Origin: Candidatus Latescibacterota bacterium
Lineage (GTDB): Bacteria; Latescibacterota; MWCZ01
DNA length: 64,000 bases
Reading direction: 5' to 3'
Assembly: GCA_022706085.1 (NCBI GenBank)
Contig: JAKJDF010000001.1
Location: 168,516 to 232,515, forward strand
The position numbers were made by a program, and so were the translations under genes. Shown here piece after piece: positions 35,834-44,776 of the stretch; positions within the stretch are counted from its first letter, which is position 1, and each line of letters opens with the position of its first letter. The notes below the pieces were generated by a model. That model ran no database searches, was not told where the DNA came from, and was given only the letters and a program-made list of their open reading frames with translations.

Positions 35834-36709
35834 TCATTCCACGCAGACGCTGTCGGCCGGAGGCGACATCATTTCACCTTCCATCAACGTGAGTCTGCTG
35901 CACAATGGTTCACCCGTTTTCGGGTACCGCAGCACGTCGAAAAACTGGATAGCACTTTCGTACGGCAGACTGTCGTACCCCCAGAACCCGATCAGGCGTT
36001 GCTGCGGCGGAGGGATATGCGCCTTCCCGTCCATTGCTGTTCTCAATTTGCTGCGCAACCCCTCGACATCCGGTTTGCCGTTCTTCGCAGGGAGAACGTG
36101 GAATGTGAAATTACCTTCCAGCGAATCCGGCCACACGACCCATTTGATTCTCTGATCGGGCAGCCACCAGATCCAGGCGGCCCATCCCATCGGGCCGAAC
36201 TGCGGATGCATCCTCGGAGGCTCTATGGAATGCTGGTTACCCTCCGCCGTTACGAGGAATGGCATCTGGAACGTTCCGTTTACGCCTATGTAGATGCCCA
36301 GCATCGCTTGCCCGTACGTTGAGCTCTTGTCAAGAACGAGATTGAACGCATTGGGCACCCCGCGGGGACCGGGATTCTGCGCAAGCGTCTGGTGCCCCAC
36401 GCGGAGCCGATTCACCATTTCCTGCACGCCAAGTTCCGTTCCCGCGTCGATCTTCTTTGTCGGGTCGATGCTTACCAGCCCCCGCACAGAATCGCCTACC
36501 ACACGCATGAAAATCGTAGGAAACGCGAAAGCCGAATCGCTGCTTGCGCTCGAAGGCGGTTGGTACTTTTTCTGGCCGGTGAGCTGTTCCTTCAGGGAGC
36601 CTGGTCCCATCAGGGACTTGATACCGAAAAAGGCACCGACAACGACTATGCAGATTGCGATGCCCAGTCCAATCCCTTGGACCATTTTGTTCCGCAACAT
36701 GTTAGCCAT
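35834..36709 (-). CDS. Single-pass membrane protein of unknown function
   Basis: A 291-residue protein with one N-terminal membrane helix (VQGIGLGIAICIVVVGAFFGI, about residues 9-29) and the rest probably periplasmic. A low-complexity linker (PPSSASSDSAFAF) follows. A later stretch, GFWGYDSLPYESAIQFFDVLRYPKTG, is faintly like the C-terminal domain of ExbD/TolR proteins, but the protein is twice as long and no ExbB-like partner is nearby, so I leave it unassigned. It contains many prolines and tryptophans (MGWAAWIWWLPDQR). It lies 168 bases after the GH9 gene in the same direction. Confidence 0.6.
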   Translation of the reverse strand: MANMLRNKMVQGIGLGIAICIVVVGAFFGIKSLMGPGSLKEQLTGQKKYQPPSSASSDSAFAFPTIFMRVVGDSVRGLVSIDPTKKIDAGTELGVQEMVNRLRVGHQTLAQNPGPRGVPNAFNLVLDKSSTYGQAMLGIYIGVNGTFQMPFLVTAEGNQHSIEPPRMHPQFGPMGWAAWIWWLPDQRIKWVVWPDSLEGNFTFHVLPAKNGKPDVEGLRSKLRTAMDGKAHIPPPQQRLIGFWGYDSLPYESAIQFFDVLRYPKTGEPLCSRLTLMEGEMMSPPADSVCVE

Positions 36710-36877
36710 GGAACTTTAAATCCTCTCAGATGTGAGTGGACAGAAGCGTCCTGCCGGCCACTGAGGAAGGCGATTCCGGGTCGTACCCCGATGCCTGCAT
36801 CAACGGGAGGATGACGGGAAAACGTTTCAAATATAGCGTGAGCAAGGGTGGAGGCACAGGTCCCCCGGGTATTCTAG

Positions 36878-39529
36878 CTAACGTGCACGCTCGTCAACGA
36901 CTCTCTGCAGCGCGGATACCGCCAGCAGATGCCACATGTTGTGCACCAACCACGGCTCACTGGTTCTGTAAGACGGGTGGTCACGTTCGATTCTGGATCG
37001 CGACATATCGAAACCCGGCTGGTCGAGTGCTCTGGGCGTACGGACGAAGCCATTCGGTATCGCGCCCGGAACGGCACCCCGCTCACGGCCCGGAATGGAA
37101 TCGTACCGGTGGTGGTACCGCGGAGGGTTGTTGCTTCCCGCACCTTCCATCATACAGAGCCCGTAGGGGTTTTTGCCCATCACCCAGTCGATCTGGTCAA
37201 GCGCGAACGTCAACGCCGCCCCCTGTCCTGTAACCTGGTATGTTATTATGGCCGACCATGCGCGGGCAAAAATTTCGAAATTGTGGCCGAGAGTCGATGT
37301 GGGTTCGAAGAAGAAATCCTGTTCGCCAACGGATTGCTTTGCGAGCCCGAAAGGGTTTTCCGCCGTCGTGAGGCAGAACTCGGTGTATCTGGCCAAAGCG
37401 CCTCGTATGCGCGGTGTTCGCGAATCCCCCGGAAATTTGAGCGCATATGTGCCAAGTGCCCCGGCCGTGTGCTCGCCGAATGCCCCGAATGCACCCGCGT
37501 GTCTCCCTGAGGGGATCTGGCTCGCAAGTAGGGTATCGACGCATCTGGATGCAAATTCCGCGTACCGTCGTTCGCCTGTCGCCGCATGCAGATCAAGGGC
37601 ACTGAGCAGATTCAGCGGCGAGAACCCTGTTTCCCCGTTCTGCGTCGAATGCACCCACAACCGTTCCGCACTCGCCCTGTACTTTGACCCATCCTCTCCA
37701 CGCTGTTCCAGTTCCCGTGCAAGCCGCATCCAACCCCCGATCGCAAGAGGAGAATTCCCCTCCCCCGGCATAATGACGGGGTCGTCATCGGTACCTATGA
37801 TGTTATCAGTGTGAACCTCGGGCGGGCACCACTTCATCCACGTTCGCCCCGGCCCCTGGGAGACATCCTTCCGAAGACCGCCAGTTTCCGGCACCTGCAT
37901 CTTCACGACGAAATCCGCGCCCCAGCGGGCTTCATCGAGAATGTCCGGTACTCCATCGTTGTCTCGATCGGCGGTTTCGAAAACCCGCGGCTTCGTCCGA
38001 AACGCTTCGGTAAGGGCATAAAGCACGCCGCCGTCACCGTTCTCGTACATGAGTTTGTTGTAATCGCCCGCGCTGTGCCATCCTCCAACGGCGTCAATGT
38101 GCGTGCCGTCGGGAAGGAGCGCGTCGTCGAGGTGGCAGGCCGCATGCCAGCCGGGAACTGCAAAACCGCACCTTTGAACAAAGAAAAAATCGACGCCGAG
38201 CGTGGCCGTCCCGCCGAAAAGAACGCCGTCGCCGATCAAGAACGGGTACGACTCACCGCGCACGCCGCCAACCACAGCGGTGATAGTGCAGCGCCCGGTT
38301 TTTTTCAGAGCCGAGAAGTCTGCGCGCCAGAAGTATTCGCCCCAGTCGTCCGGCATCCCGTTGTGTATCCGCTCAGGACCGACGAGTGGAAAACGTCCGA
38401 GAATGCGGCCGCTCTCTCCACGCATTTCAACGAAATTCCCCTCCTCGCGCGGGACGAAATTCGTTGCGACAATGCAGCTTTTCGGCAGGTTGCGTTCGCA
38501 CCCAACCTGGTTGACATGAACTTTAACCACGCGGCGAAGGTTTGTGGCCGGCGCAACCGGTTCCAGTTGGAAGTCATCGAACCACGCGGTCCCAGTGTTT
38601 CCAACAAGCAAGACCGTCATGGTTTCTGCCTGAACCGGGGGATGAGCATCACTCACTTCAAAGCGGGTCCATCCGTTCAGGGTTTCGCGGGCAGTCGCGG
38701 GGCTGAGGCCGTGCAAAACACCACCGTTATCCGTCCAGGCGATGGCGATATCGGGAGCTTCCCCTTCCCAACGCGCCCAACCCGAAAGCCGGAACGTCGT
38801 CAGGCCGACCGGGATCGGTTGCTGAATATTCCGCATCGCCCACCACGACGAATCCGACCGAATCCTGAGCCCAGCACCGTTCCGTCCACCGGTTTCATCG
38901 GCTGCGCCCGAACCGGATTTCGCAGTGGCCCTCGTGAGGATGGGGTCCGGATCCCAGAAGGTCACGCGTCCCCTGCTTCCGGCTTCGAACGTCGGGTTGT
39001 ACAGCAGATTGGCAATAAGCGGAGTGAGGAGGACATCATCGCACACCGCTTCGCCGCGAACGATGAGACTCATGCGCACGTATACGGCCGTAGCCGGAGC
39101 ATCGGTTTCGACTGCGGTATACCGCCAGCCGGATTCGCGTCGGTTTTTTACGATCTCAGGGGTATTTGCGGATCCAAGCACAGCACCATCGGAACTGAGG
39201 AAATCAGCACGGAGGAAGACCGAGCCCTTCTTCACACGAAACCATCCGCTGATCCGCCAGCTCTGTCCGGCCTCCACCTCCATGGGGTCCGAGGTCCAGA
39301 CGGTGGCCTGCGTCCGAGTCCTTCCCCCGATGCTCTTGCTACCCGTATGTCCATCCTCTCCAACAAAGCCACCGGGTTGTCGCATCCAACCGGAAGGGGA
39401 CTCTGCTCCACCCTCGAATGATCCATTCAGATTCATCGTCGCTCTCGCTGGATTGGCACTTATTGTAATAGCAGCACACAGAATGATTGTTGCTAGATGG
39501 GCTGGTATGCAACGGGACGTATTGCGCAT
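36878..39529 (-). CDS. Secreted glycoside hydrolase family 9 enzyme with two CBM-like domains
   Basis: An 883-residue secreted beta-glycanase. Order: signal peptide (ILCAAITISANPARA), a CBM4/9-like beta-sandwich (about 35-175, NLNGSFEGG), a second such sandwich (about 177-330, NLLYNPTFEAG to WFDDFQLEP), the immunoglobulin-like CelD-N domain (about 345-430, VVKVHVNQVGCERN) and the GH9 barrel. The barrel has GVPDILDEARWGADF, PRYHHRYDS and, near the end, a TSEPWLVHN segment with the likely acid glutamate. The catalytic-base motif normally DAGD reads SAGDYNK, so the first Asp is Ser while the base Asp stays. AAGGAG precedes the ATG at 39529. It may act on cellulose-like or amino-sugar glucans. 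Confidence 0.82.
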   Translation of the reverse strand: MRNTSRCIPAHLATIILCAAITISANPARATMNLNGSFEGGAESPSGWMRQPGGFVGEDGHTGSKSIGGRTRTQATVWTSDPMEVEAGQSWRISGWFRVKKGSVFLRADFLSSDGAVLGSANTPEIVKNRRESGWRYTAVETDAPATAVYVRMSLIVRGEAVCDDVLLTPLIANLLYNPTFEAGSRGRVTFWDPDPILTRATAKSGSGAADETGGRNGAGLRIRSDSSWWAMRNIQQPIPVGLTTFRLSGWARWEGEAPDIAIAWTDNGGVLHGLSPATARETLNGWTRFEVSDAHPPVQAETMTVLLVGNTGTAWFDDFQLEPVAPATNLRRVVKVHVNQVGCERNLPKSCIVATNFVPREEGNFVEMRGESGRILGRFPLVGPERIHNGMPDDWGEYFWRADFSALKKTGRCTITAVVGGVRGESYPFLIGDGVLFGGTATLGVDFFFVQRCGFAVPGWHAACHLDDALLPDGTHIDAVGGWHSAGDYNKLMYENGDGGVLYALTEAFRTKPRVFETADRDNDGVPDILDEARWGADFVVKMQVPETGGLRKDVSQGPGRTWMKWCPPEVHTDNIIGTDDDPVIMPGEGNSPLAIGGWMRLARELEQRGEDGSKYRASAERLWVHSTQNGETGFSPLNLLSALDLHAATGERRYAEFASRCVDTLLASQIPSGRHAGAFGAFGEHTAGALGTYALKFPGDSRTPRIRGALARYTEFCLTTAENPFGLAKQSVGEQDFFFEPTSTLGHNFEIFARAWSAIITYQVTGQGAALTFALDQIDWVMGKNPYGLCMMEGAGSNNPPRYHHRYDSIPGRERGAVPGAIPNGFVRTPRALDQPGFDMSRSRIERDHPSYRTSEPWLVHNMWHLLAVSALQRVVDERAR

Positions 39530-39674
39530 GCCGAATTGCTCCTTCAGCGGCCTGAGTTCATCACGTGTTGACTTACCGTAAAAAATCGAGCGGGGTGGGA
39601 GAGGACCAACCCTGCCGGCTATATTCTGGTCCACGACGATTTTTCGCTACTCCTCTCTTCGGTTGTTCCCTCCA

Positions 39675-40742
39675 ATGACCATGCGTGAGCGAATTCTGGC
39701 GGTAGTTCGGGGCGATCCACTCGACCGGGTGCCTTTCGTTCAGTACGACGGTCTTGCCGCGCGGAACGAGGTTGTCTGGGATGTCGTTGGTCGCGCGAAC
39801 ATGGGCGTAATCCGCTGGTCCTCGGTATACCGGATTGAAGCACCCGATTGTGCAATTGTCTGCGAACCTCTCGATATCAACGGGAGAGCGGGCGAACGTG
39901 CCCGCCTGATTACACCCCGTGGATCACTCGTTCAGGAGCGCGTGTTCGAACCCGCATATCAGTCCGGCGCTACGCGCAAACATTACGTGTGCGAATCGGT
40001 AGATTATGAGATCCTGCTTTCCTACCTCCGCAATGTGGTTGTCGTTGATGATGCGACACCATTTCTTCTCGACAGGGATGCGCTGGGAGATGACGGCGTT
40101 CCCATGGTGGCGGTTCAACGCACGCCTTACCAGCAGATGTGGATTCAGTGGGTATCCCTTGAACAGCTCGCCGTTGATCTCAAGGATGATCTCCCCGTTC
40201 TGCGGGAGTGCCTTGAAGTTCTCGGCAATATCGAACGGCGGATATTCGAATCCGTGTACCGGGCAGTGTGCGAGCACGGAGTTCCCTTCGTGGACTTTCC
40301 CGACAATATCACCGCACCCGCGGTCGGGGAGCGGTATTTCCGCAGGTATTGTGTGCCGTTTTATGACGAACTGGCAGGCATGCTGAGAGATGACGATGTC
40401 CCGGTGTTCGTGCACATGGATGGAGACCTGAAACCGTTGTGGGACGCGATAGGAAAGAGCGGCGTTCGGGGAATAGACTCCCTTTCCCCGCCGCCCGACA
40501 ACGACACCTCGTGCGCCGATGCGGTAACCCGTTGGCCGGAGATGCGCCTCTTCGTGAATTTCCCGTCGTCCGTGCATCTATGGGAGCCGGAACGAATCTA
40601 CTGCCACGCCATGGCGATGCTTCGACAGGCCGGGCACACCGGCCGCATGCAGATTCAGATTTCTGAAAACGTCCCGCCCTGCGTCTGGCCAAGAAGTCTT
40701 CCTGCGATCGTCGAAGCGGTTCGCGATTTCGGAAAGCCCTGA
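39675..40742 (+). CDS. Uroporphyrinogen decarboxylase-like protein, copy 1
   Basis: A 355-residue TIM-barrel protein of the UroD/MtaA superfamily. It opens RERILAVVRGDPLDRVPF, the family hallmark, and has DFPDNITAPAVGERYFRRYCVPFYDEL and VFVHMDGDLKPLWDAI. True heme-pathway UroD is unlikely: the heme motifs were not recognised and the neighbours are sugar genes. Relatives such as MtaA and CmuA move methyl groups to or from corrinoid proteins, so a methyltransferase role is possible. Starts at ATG 39675 or 39681; no strong ribosome site. First of a seven-gene plus-strand run; the next gene begins 19 bases later. Confidence 0.75.
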   Translation: MTMRERILAVVRGDPLDRVPFVQYDGLAARNEVVWDVVGRANMGVIRWSSVYRIEAPDCAIVCEPLDINGRAGERARLITPRGSLVQERVFEPAYQSGATRKHYVCESVDYEILLSYLRNVVVVDDATPFLLDRDALGDDGVPMVAVQRTPYQQMWIQWVSLEQLAVDLKDDLPVLRECLEVLGNIERRIFESVYRAVCEHGVPFVDFPDNITAPAVGERYFRRYCVPFYDELAGMLRDDDVPVFVHMDGDLKPLWDAIGKSGVRGIDSLSPPPDNDTSCADAVTRWPEMRLFVNFPSSVHLWEPERIYCHAMAMLRQAGHTGRMQIQISENVPPCVWPRSLPAIVEAVRDFGKP

Positions 40743-40761
40743 TTGGATAGGGGAGATCCAG

Positions 40762-41790
40762 GTGGACACCTACTCTTTTGCCCCTGAGTCCTGCCACGAG
40801 TATTTGATGGACAGGGCTCCGCTCGTTCTCACGTTTGACCCGCAGAAGCATCTGGACCCCGAATCTTTCGAGGCGTGGCGGCGCAAGGTAGGCGCGAAGC
40901 TGCGGCAGCTTCTGGGGGACACGCCGGCAAAAGTCCCGCTTAACATACGGCACGAATTCGAGACGCAACACGAGGAGTTCGTCGAGCGGCGGTTCGTGTT
41001 CACGGCAGAGAAAAACGCCGACGTTCCTTGCCACCTGTTGCTTCCCACACACGCCTCGGCGCCGTTCCCAGTAATGATCTGCCTTCAGGGGCACTCTACC
41101 GGCATGCACATAAGCCTCGGCCGTCCGAAATTCGACGGGGATGAGAAATCCATCAGCGGCGGGGACCGGGATTTCGCCATTAGAGCCGTCAGGGAGGGGT
41201 TCGCCGCGCTGGTGATGGAACAGCGCTGTTTCGGGGAACGGAAGGACGCGAAACATGAGGGCTCCCGGTGTCACCATGCCACAATGGTATCGCTGTTGCT
41301 CGGAAGGACAATGATCGGCGAGCGGGTCTGGGATGTCTCCCGGGCAATCGACGCACTGGCAACCTTCCCCGAGATTGACAGCGAAAAGATCGCCTGCATG
41401 GGCAATTCCGGCGGAGGAACCATCACGTACTTTGCCGCATGTTGTGATCCTCGGATAAAGGCGGCCATGCCCTCGTGCTACGTGTGCACATTCCGCGATT
41501 CAATCGGTCGGATCCACCACTGCGAAGACAACTATGTTCCGGGGATTTTGAAGTGGTTTGAAATGGGCGATCTCGCGTGCCTGATAGCTCCGAGACCATT
41601 ACTGGTGGTCGCGGGAAAAGAGGACGGAATCTTCCCGATCGAAGGGGTTCGGAACACTTTTCGGCGCATTCGCGCCATATATTCCGTGGCCGGGCACAAA
41701 AATAAATGTCGGCTCGTGGTGGGAAATGGGGGACACCGATTCTACGCTGATGATGCGTGGCCCGGTTTCAAACAACTGACGCGCTGGTAA
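40762..41790 (+). CDS. Alpha/beta hydrolase (acetyl-xylan-esterase-like)
   Basis: A 342-residue cytoplasmic serine hydrolase. The nucleophile elbow is GNSGGGT, the oxyanion strand is PVMICLQGHSTG, the acid is probably in LLVVAGKEDGIFP and the histidine in GNGGHRFY. Length and layout match the group of large alpha/beta hydrolases that includes cephalosporin-C/acetyl-xylan deacetylases. Deacylation of a sugar before GH4 action is a reasonable inference from the neighbours. It begins with GTG behind GGGGAG, 19 bases after the UroD-like gene, and ends 48 bases before the GH4 gene. Confidence 0.72.
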   Translation: MDTYSFAPESCHEYLMDRAPLVLTFDPQKHLDPESFEAWRRKVGAKLRQLLGDTPAKVPLNIRHEFETQHEEFVERRFVFTAEKNADVPCHLLLPTHASAPFPVMICLQGHSTGMHISLGRPKFDGDEKSISGGDRDFAIRAVREGFAALVMEQRCFGERKDAKHEGSRCHHATMVSLLLGRTMIGERVWDVSRAIDALATFPEIDSEKIACMGNSGGGTITYFAACCDPRIKAAMPSCYVCTFRDSIGRIHHCEDNYVPGILKWFEMGDLACLIAPRPLLVVAGKEDGIFPIEGVRNTFRRIRAIYSVAGHKNKCRLVVGNGGHRFYADDAWPGFKQLTRW

Positions 41791-41838
41791 TCGCGTCGCA
41801 GTTCAGGACAGCTTCTTCACGACGGAAAGGGCGACCAG

Positions 41839-43263
41839 GTGACCAAAGTCGCAATGATGGGTGCCGGCAGTGCAGGGTTCTGCAGGATGCTGGTCGAGGA
41901 CATACTGAGCTTCGCAAGCATGAAGGACATTCATTTCGCACTGATGGACGTGGATCCCGAGCGTCTGGATCTCGTGCATAGGTCCATGCAGCGGATGAAA
42001 GAGGAGCACGCGCTTGCATGCACGTTTTCGGCAACTACGGACAGAAGGGAAGCATTGGCCGAAGCGGATTTCGCGATCTCGATGATCCAGGTCGGTGGTT
42101 TGGAACCGTACAAGCTCGATGTAAGCATTCCCCTCAAATACGGGATTGACGTCTGCGTGGGCGATACGGTGAATCCAGGCGGGATATTCCGCGGGCTGCG
42201 CCATGTACCCGCTCTTCTGGACATGATCCGTGACATGCAGGATGTATCGCACCCTGAGATCATCTTCATGAACTACGCCAATCCTATGGCGATTGTATCG
42301 TGGGCAATGCAGAAGATCTACCCCGACACAACGTCGGTCGGTCTTTGCCATGGGGTTCAGCACACGACCAACATGCTCTGCAAATGGCTGGAAGTAGAAG
42401 TCGAGGAATGCGACGTCCTGACTGCCGGAATCAATCACATGGCATGGTTCCTGAAATTCCGCCACAACGGAAACGATCTTTATCCGAAAATGTGGGATAA
42501 AATAGCTGCCGAAGGCCCGATTCGCGGTGAGGAGTACCGGTTCGAAATGATGAAGGCAACAGGGTACTTCATGACGGAGTCGCCCGGACATCTTTCGGAA
42601 TACCTCCCCTACTTCCGCAAACGGAAGGACTTGCTCGAATTGTTCAATGGTCCGGGATTTTCCGGGGAAACAGCCTATTACCTGAACAGTTGCCTGCAGC
42701 ACCGTGAGAAATATCTGGAAGAGATGCGTGAGTTGGCGGACGGAAGAAAACCCGTACCGTTCCGTCGCGGATACAAGTCGGTCGAGTACGCTTCTAACAT
42801 CATGAACGCAAAGCTCACCGGGGAGATCACCAGGTTCGCGGGCAACGTGCTCAACAAAGGTTTCATCAGCAACCTGCCTTACGATTGCTGCGTCGAAGTC
42901 CCCGTGTTCGTAGACAGGCTTGGGCTGCATGCGTCGTACGTCGGTCGCATCCCGGAGCAGTGCGCGGCGCTTTGCCAGTCGAACATTTCCGTACAGGAAC
43001 TTGCCGTGAAAGCAGCTATCGAAGGCGACCCGGAAGCTGTTTACCACGCGTGCCTGCTCGATCCTCTGACCGCCGCAGTACTTGCCCCCCACGAAATCCG
43101 AAACATGGTCGATGAGATGCTGGAAGCGCAGGCTCCGTGGTTGCCGCAGTTCAAACCCAGATCATCACACGCGCCGGGACACCGGATCGGCAGACTCCCG
43201 ACCGGCGTAAAATCGCTGGCCGTGGGAACCGAAGTCTCTTCAAAGAAGGGACATTACGACTGA
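41839..43263 (+). CDS. Glycoside hydrolase family 4 (alpha-galactosidase/alpha-glucosidase type)
   Basis: A 474-residue NAD- and metal-dependent glycosidase. GH4 enzymes oxidise the sugar at C3 to allow elimination of the glycosidic bond. The Rossmann start is MTKVAMMGAGSAGFCRMLVED; NYANPMAI, CHGVQHT with the metal-binding Cys-His pair, and GINHMAWFL are all present, which fits the MelA-like alpha-galactosidase branch better than phospho-glucosidases. The C-terminal about 40 residues are an unconserved tail. It starts with GTG. A GH36 alpha-galactosidase in the window suggests parallel handling of alpha-galactosides. Confidence 0.87.
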   Translation: MTKVAMMGAGSAGFCRMLVEDILSFASMKDIHFALMDVDPERLDLVHRSMQRMKEEHALACTFSATTDRREALAEADFAISMIQVGGLEPYKLDVSIPLKYGIDVCVGDTVNPGGIFRGLRHVPALLDMIRDMQDVSHPEIIFMNYANPMAIVSWAMQKIYPDTTSVGLCHGVQHTTNMLCKWLEVEVEECDVLTAGINHMAWFLKFRHNGNDLYPKMWDKIAAEGPIRGEEYRFEMMKATGYFMTESPGHLSEYLPYFRKRKDLLELFNGPGFSGETAYYLNSCLQHREKYLEEMRELADGRKPVPFRRGYKSVEYASNIMNAKLTGEITRFAGNVLNKGFISNLPYDCCVEVPVFVDRLGLHASYVGRIPEQCAALCQSNISVQELAVKAAIEGDPEAVYHACLLDPLTAAVLAPHEIRNMVDEMLEAQAPWLPQFKPRSSHAPGHRIGRLPTGVKSLAVGTEVSSKKGHYD

Positions 43264-43338
43264 CCACAACAGGCAAGCCCGATCAACATGACATAAGGGT
43301 TATTATCAATTTCCCATCCTCGCGTTACGGAGAATCAT

Positions 43339-44394
43339 ATGTCACGCAAGATTCGCGTCGCCGTCACCGGCGCCGGTGGCGAAGCCCGCTGGTACATGGA
43401 AGCGTACAAAACGTGCCCCGATTCCGAGCTTGTGTTGGTACAGGATATCGACCCCGCGAAGGCACGCGAACAGGGAGAGCGCCTCAAAGTAAACTGGACA
43501 ACGACGTTTGAGGACTTGCTTGGTCCCGACATCGATCTTGTGGACGTCAGCACTCCCAATCACCTCCACGCGGAACAGACGATCGCCGCGCATGAAGCTG
43601 GAAAGCACGTGATCTGCCAGAAACCTATGGCACCCACGATCCGTGAATGCGACGACATGATCGCGGCGGCCCGACGCAACAATCGAAAACTCGGCCTGTA
43701 CATGAGTTCTCTGGGCGCCCCGCTCTTCCATGAAATCAAAGAGATGATCCGGGAAGGGTTTTTCGGGATCATTTCCTCGGTGAGCAGTCGCGGAGCCCAT
43801 CGGGGCGGATATGAGGCAAAGGATAGGACCGCGTGGCGGGGTTCCGCGGAGAAAACCGGCGGCGGCGTTTTCATCCAGCTCGCAGTCCACTCTTTGAATC
43901 TTTTCCAGTGGCTTCTGGATGACGACATTGTTCAGGTCGCGGCACTTTCCACGAACCGATTGTGCAAGCATTCGATTGGTGGGGATGATCTGACCCATGC
44001 TGTCGCGGAATTCCGTGGAGGAGTGTACGGCTCCTTCGAAGCGGGGTACGCGGCGGAGGGTGGCCTTCTTGCCCTTTATGGAACAAAGGGGTCTCTCGTG
44101 ATGACCGCGGGCCAGACGTTCCTCTGGTCTGAGCTTCCCTGGGACGGGGACATCATCAAATACACGCCCAGAGGTGGCAAGGAGATGACGGTGCTCGACC
44201 CCGCAGATTATGGACCCAGACAGGCCAGATTTGCCGCGAAATACGACCAGCATGCTGCGTTCGTCCGTGCCATCCTCGAGGACGCTCCGGTCCCTGTACC
44301 CGGCGAAATCGGACGCCGTGACGTAGCGATTGTCAAAGCCGTGTACCGTTCCGCGCAGGAGCGGCGGCATGTGCTGATAGAGGAGATGGGATAG
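43339..44394 (+). CDS. Gfo/Idh/MocA family oxidoreductase
   Basis: A 351-residue NAD(P)-dependent sugar oxidoreductase. It opens KIRVAVTGAGGEARWYMEAY, has the nucleotide-domain exit DVSTPNHLHAEQTI, and the catalytic motif as ICQKPMAPT with the lysine kept (Q-K-P rather than E-K-P). The C-terminal sheet includes GGGVFIQLAVHSLNLFQWL with the usual histidine. GGAG precedes the ATG at good spacing. It lies 75 bases after GH4 and 38 bases before a cupin; an oxidoreductase beside GH4 suggests the released sugar is oxidised further. Confidence 0.87.
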   Translation: MSRKIRVAVTGAGGEARWYMEAYKTCPDSELVLVQDIDPAKAREQGERLKVNWTTTFEDLLGPDIDLVDVSTPNHLHAEQTIAAHEAGKHVICQKPMAPTIRECDDMIAAARRNNRKLGLYMSSLGAPLFHEIKEMIREGFFGIISSVSSRGAHRGGYEAKDRTAWRGSAEKTGGGVFIQLAVHSLNLFQWLLDDDIVQVAALSTNRLCKHSIGGDDLTHAVAEFRGGVYGSFEAGYAAEGGLLALYGTKGSLVMTAGQTFLWSELPWDGDIIKYTPRGGKEMTVLDPADYGPRQARFAAKYDQHAAFVRAILEDAPVPVPGEIGRRDVAIVKAVYRSAQERRHVLIEEMG

Positions 44395-44432
44395 CTGGAT
44401 ATCCGAAGAATTCGTATTACAAGGTTTTTCTG

Positions 44433-44768
44433 ATGGAGCAGGCAATGCAACACGTTTCTTTGTACGACCTCCCTGGCGGGAACGACCAGGCGGAACTCTT
44501 GGGGAATCTTCCATCCTCTTACGGATCATACCGTGCAGAAGTCAAGTTCTTCGCCCGGGGGGAAGTTACTGAGCAGGAACGCGCATCGAAAGGAACTCTC
44601 CTCCTGGTAGTCCAGGGGAGTTGCGCTGTGCGGGTTGATGGAATCGAATACCCGGCCGCAAGGTTCGATCTGCTCGCATTGGAGTCAGGTGAAGCATTCG
44701 AGATATGTGCGGATGAAATTGACCCCGCGGTGGTACTCAGAATCGAGGTCTGTGGTTCCCGCGATTAG
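44433..44768 (+). CDS. Small cupin-like protein
   Basis: A 111-residue protein with the beta-rich pattern of a single cupin barrel: YRAEVKFFARGEVTEQ, KGTLLLVVQGSCAVRVDG, then RFDLLALESGEAFEI. The metal-binding histidines of classic cupins are missing, so it probably binds a ligand without metal or acts as a regulatory or accessory subunit. Two in-frame starts are possible: ATG 44433 (AAGG upstream) and ATG 44445 (GGAG upstream). The next gene starts 8 bases after its stop, so co-translation with the exporter is likely. Confidence 0.6.
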   Translation: MEQAMQHVSLYDLPGGNDQAELLGNLPSSYGSYRAEVKFFARGEVTEQERASKGTLLLVVQGSCAVRVDGIEYPAARFDLLALESGEAFEICADEIDPAVVLRIEVCGSRD

Positions 44769-44776
44769 GAGAATAC

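Noticed and set aside
35834..36709. ExbD/TolR assignment for the membrane-anchored protein
   Set aside because: Only a faint resemblance over about 25 residues; length is double and no ExbB/TolQ partner is nearby.
37811..39421. A 536-codon open frame on the plus strand opposite the GH9 gene
   Set aside because: It is antisense to a gene with clear domains and signal peptide, is rich in Arg/Pro/Gly as shadow frames are in GC-rich DNA, and shows no recognisable family.
39620..39625. TATATT box between GH9 and the UroD-like gene as a promoter
   Set aside because: No acceptable -35 element lies 16-18 bases upstream, so only half of a promoter is visible.
39675..40742. Heme-pathway uroporphyrinogen decarboxylase (hemE)
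   Set aside because: The N-terminal hallmark is of the wider UroD/MtaA superfamily, heme-specific motifs were not seen, and the gene sits in a sugar cluster.
41803..43092. A 429-codon minus-strand frame opposite the GH4 gene
   Set aside because: GH4 motifs on the plus strand are unmistakable; the antisense frame has no family features and arises from codon bias.
43342..44529. A 395-codon minus-strand frame opposite the oxidoreductase at 43339
   Set aside because: Antisense shadow of a gene with intact Rossmann and QKP motifs.
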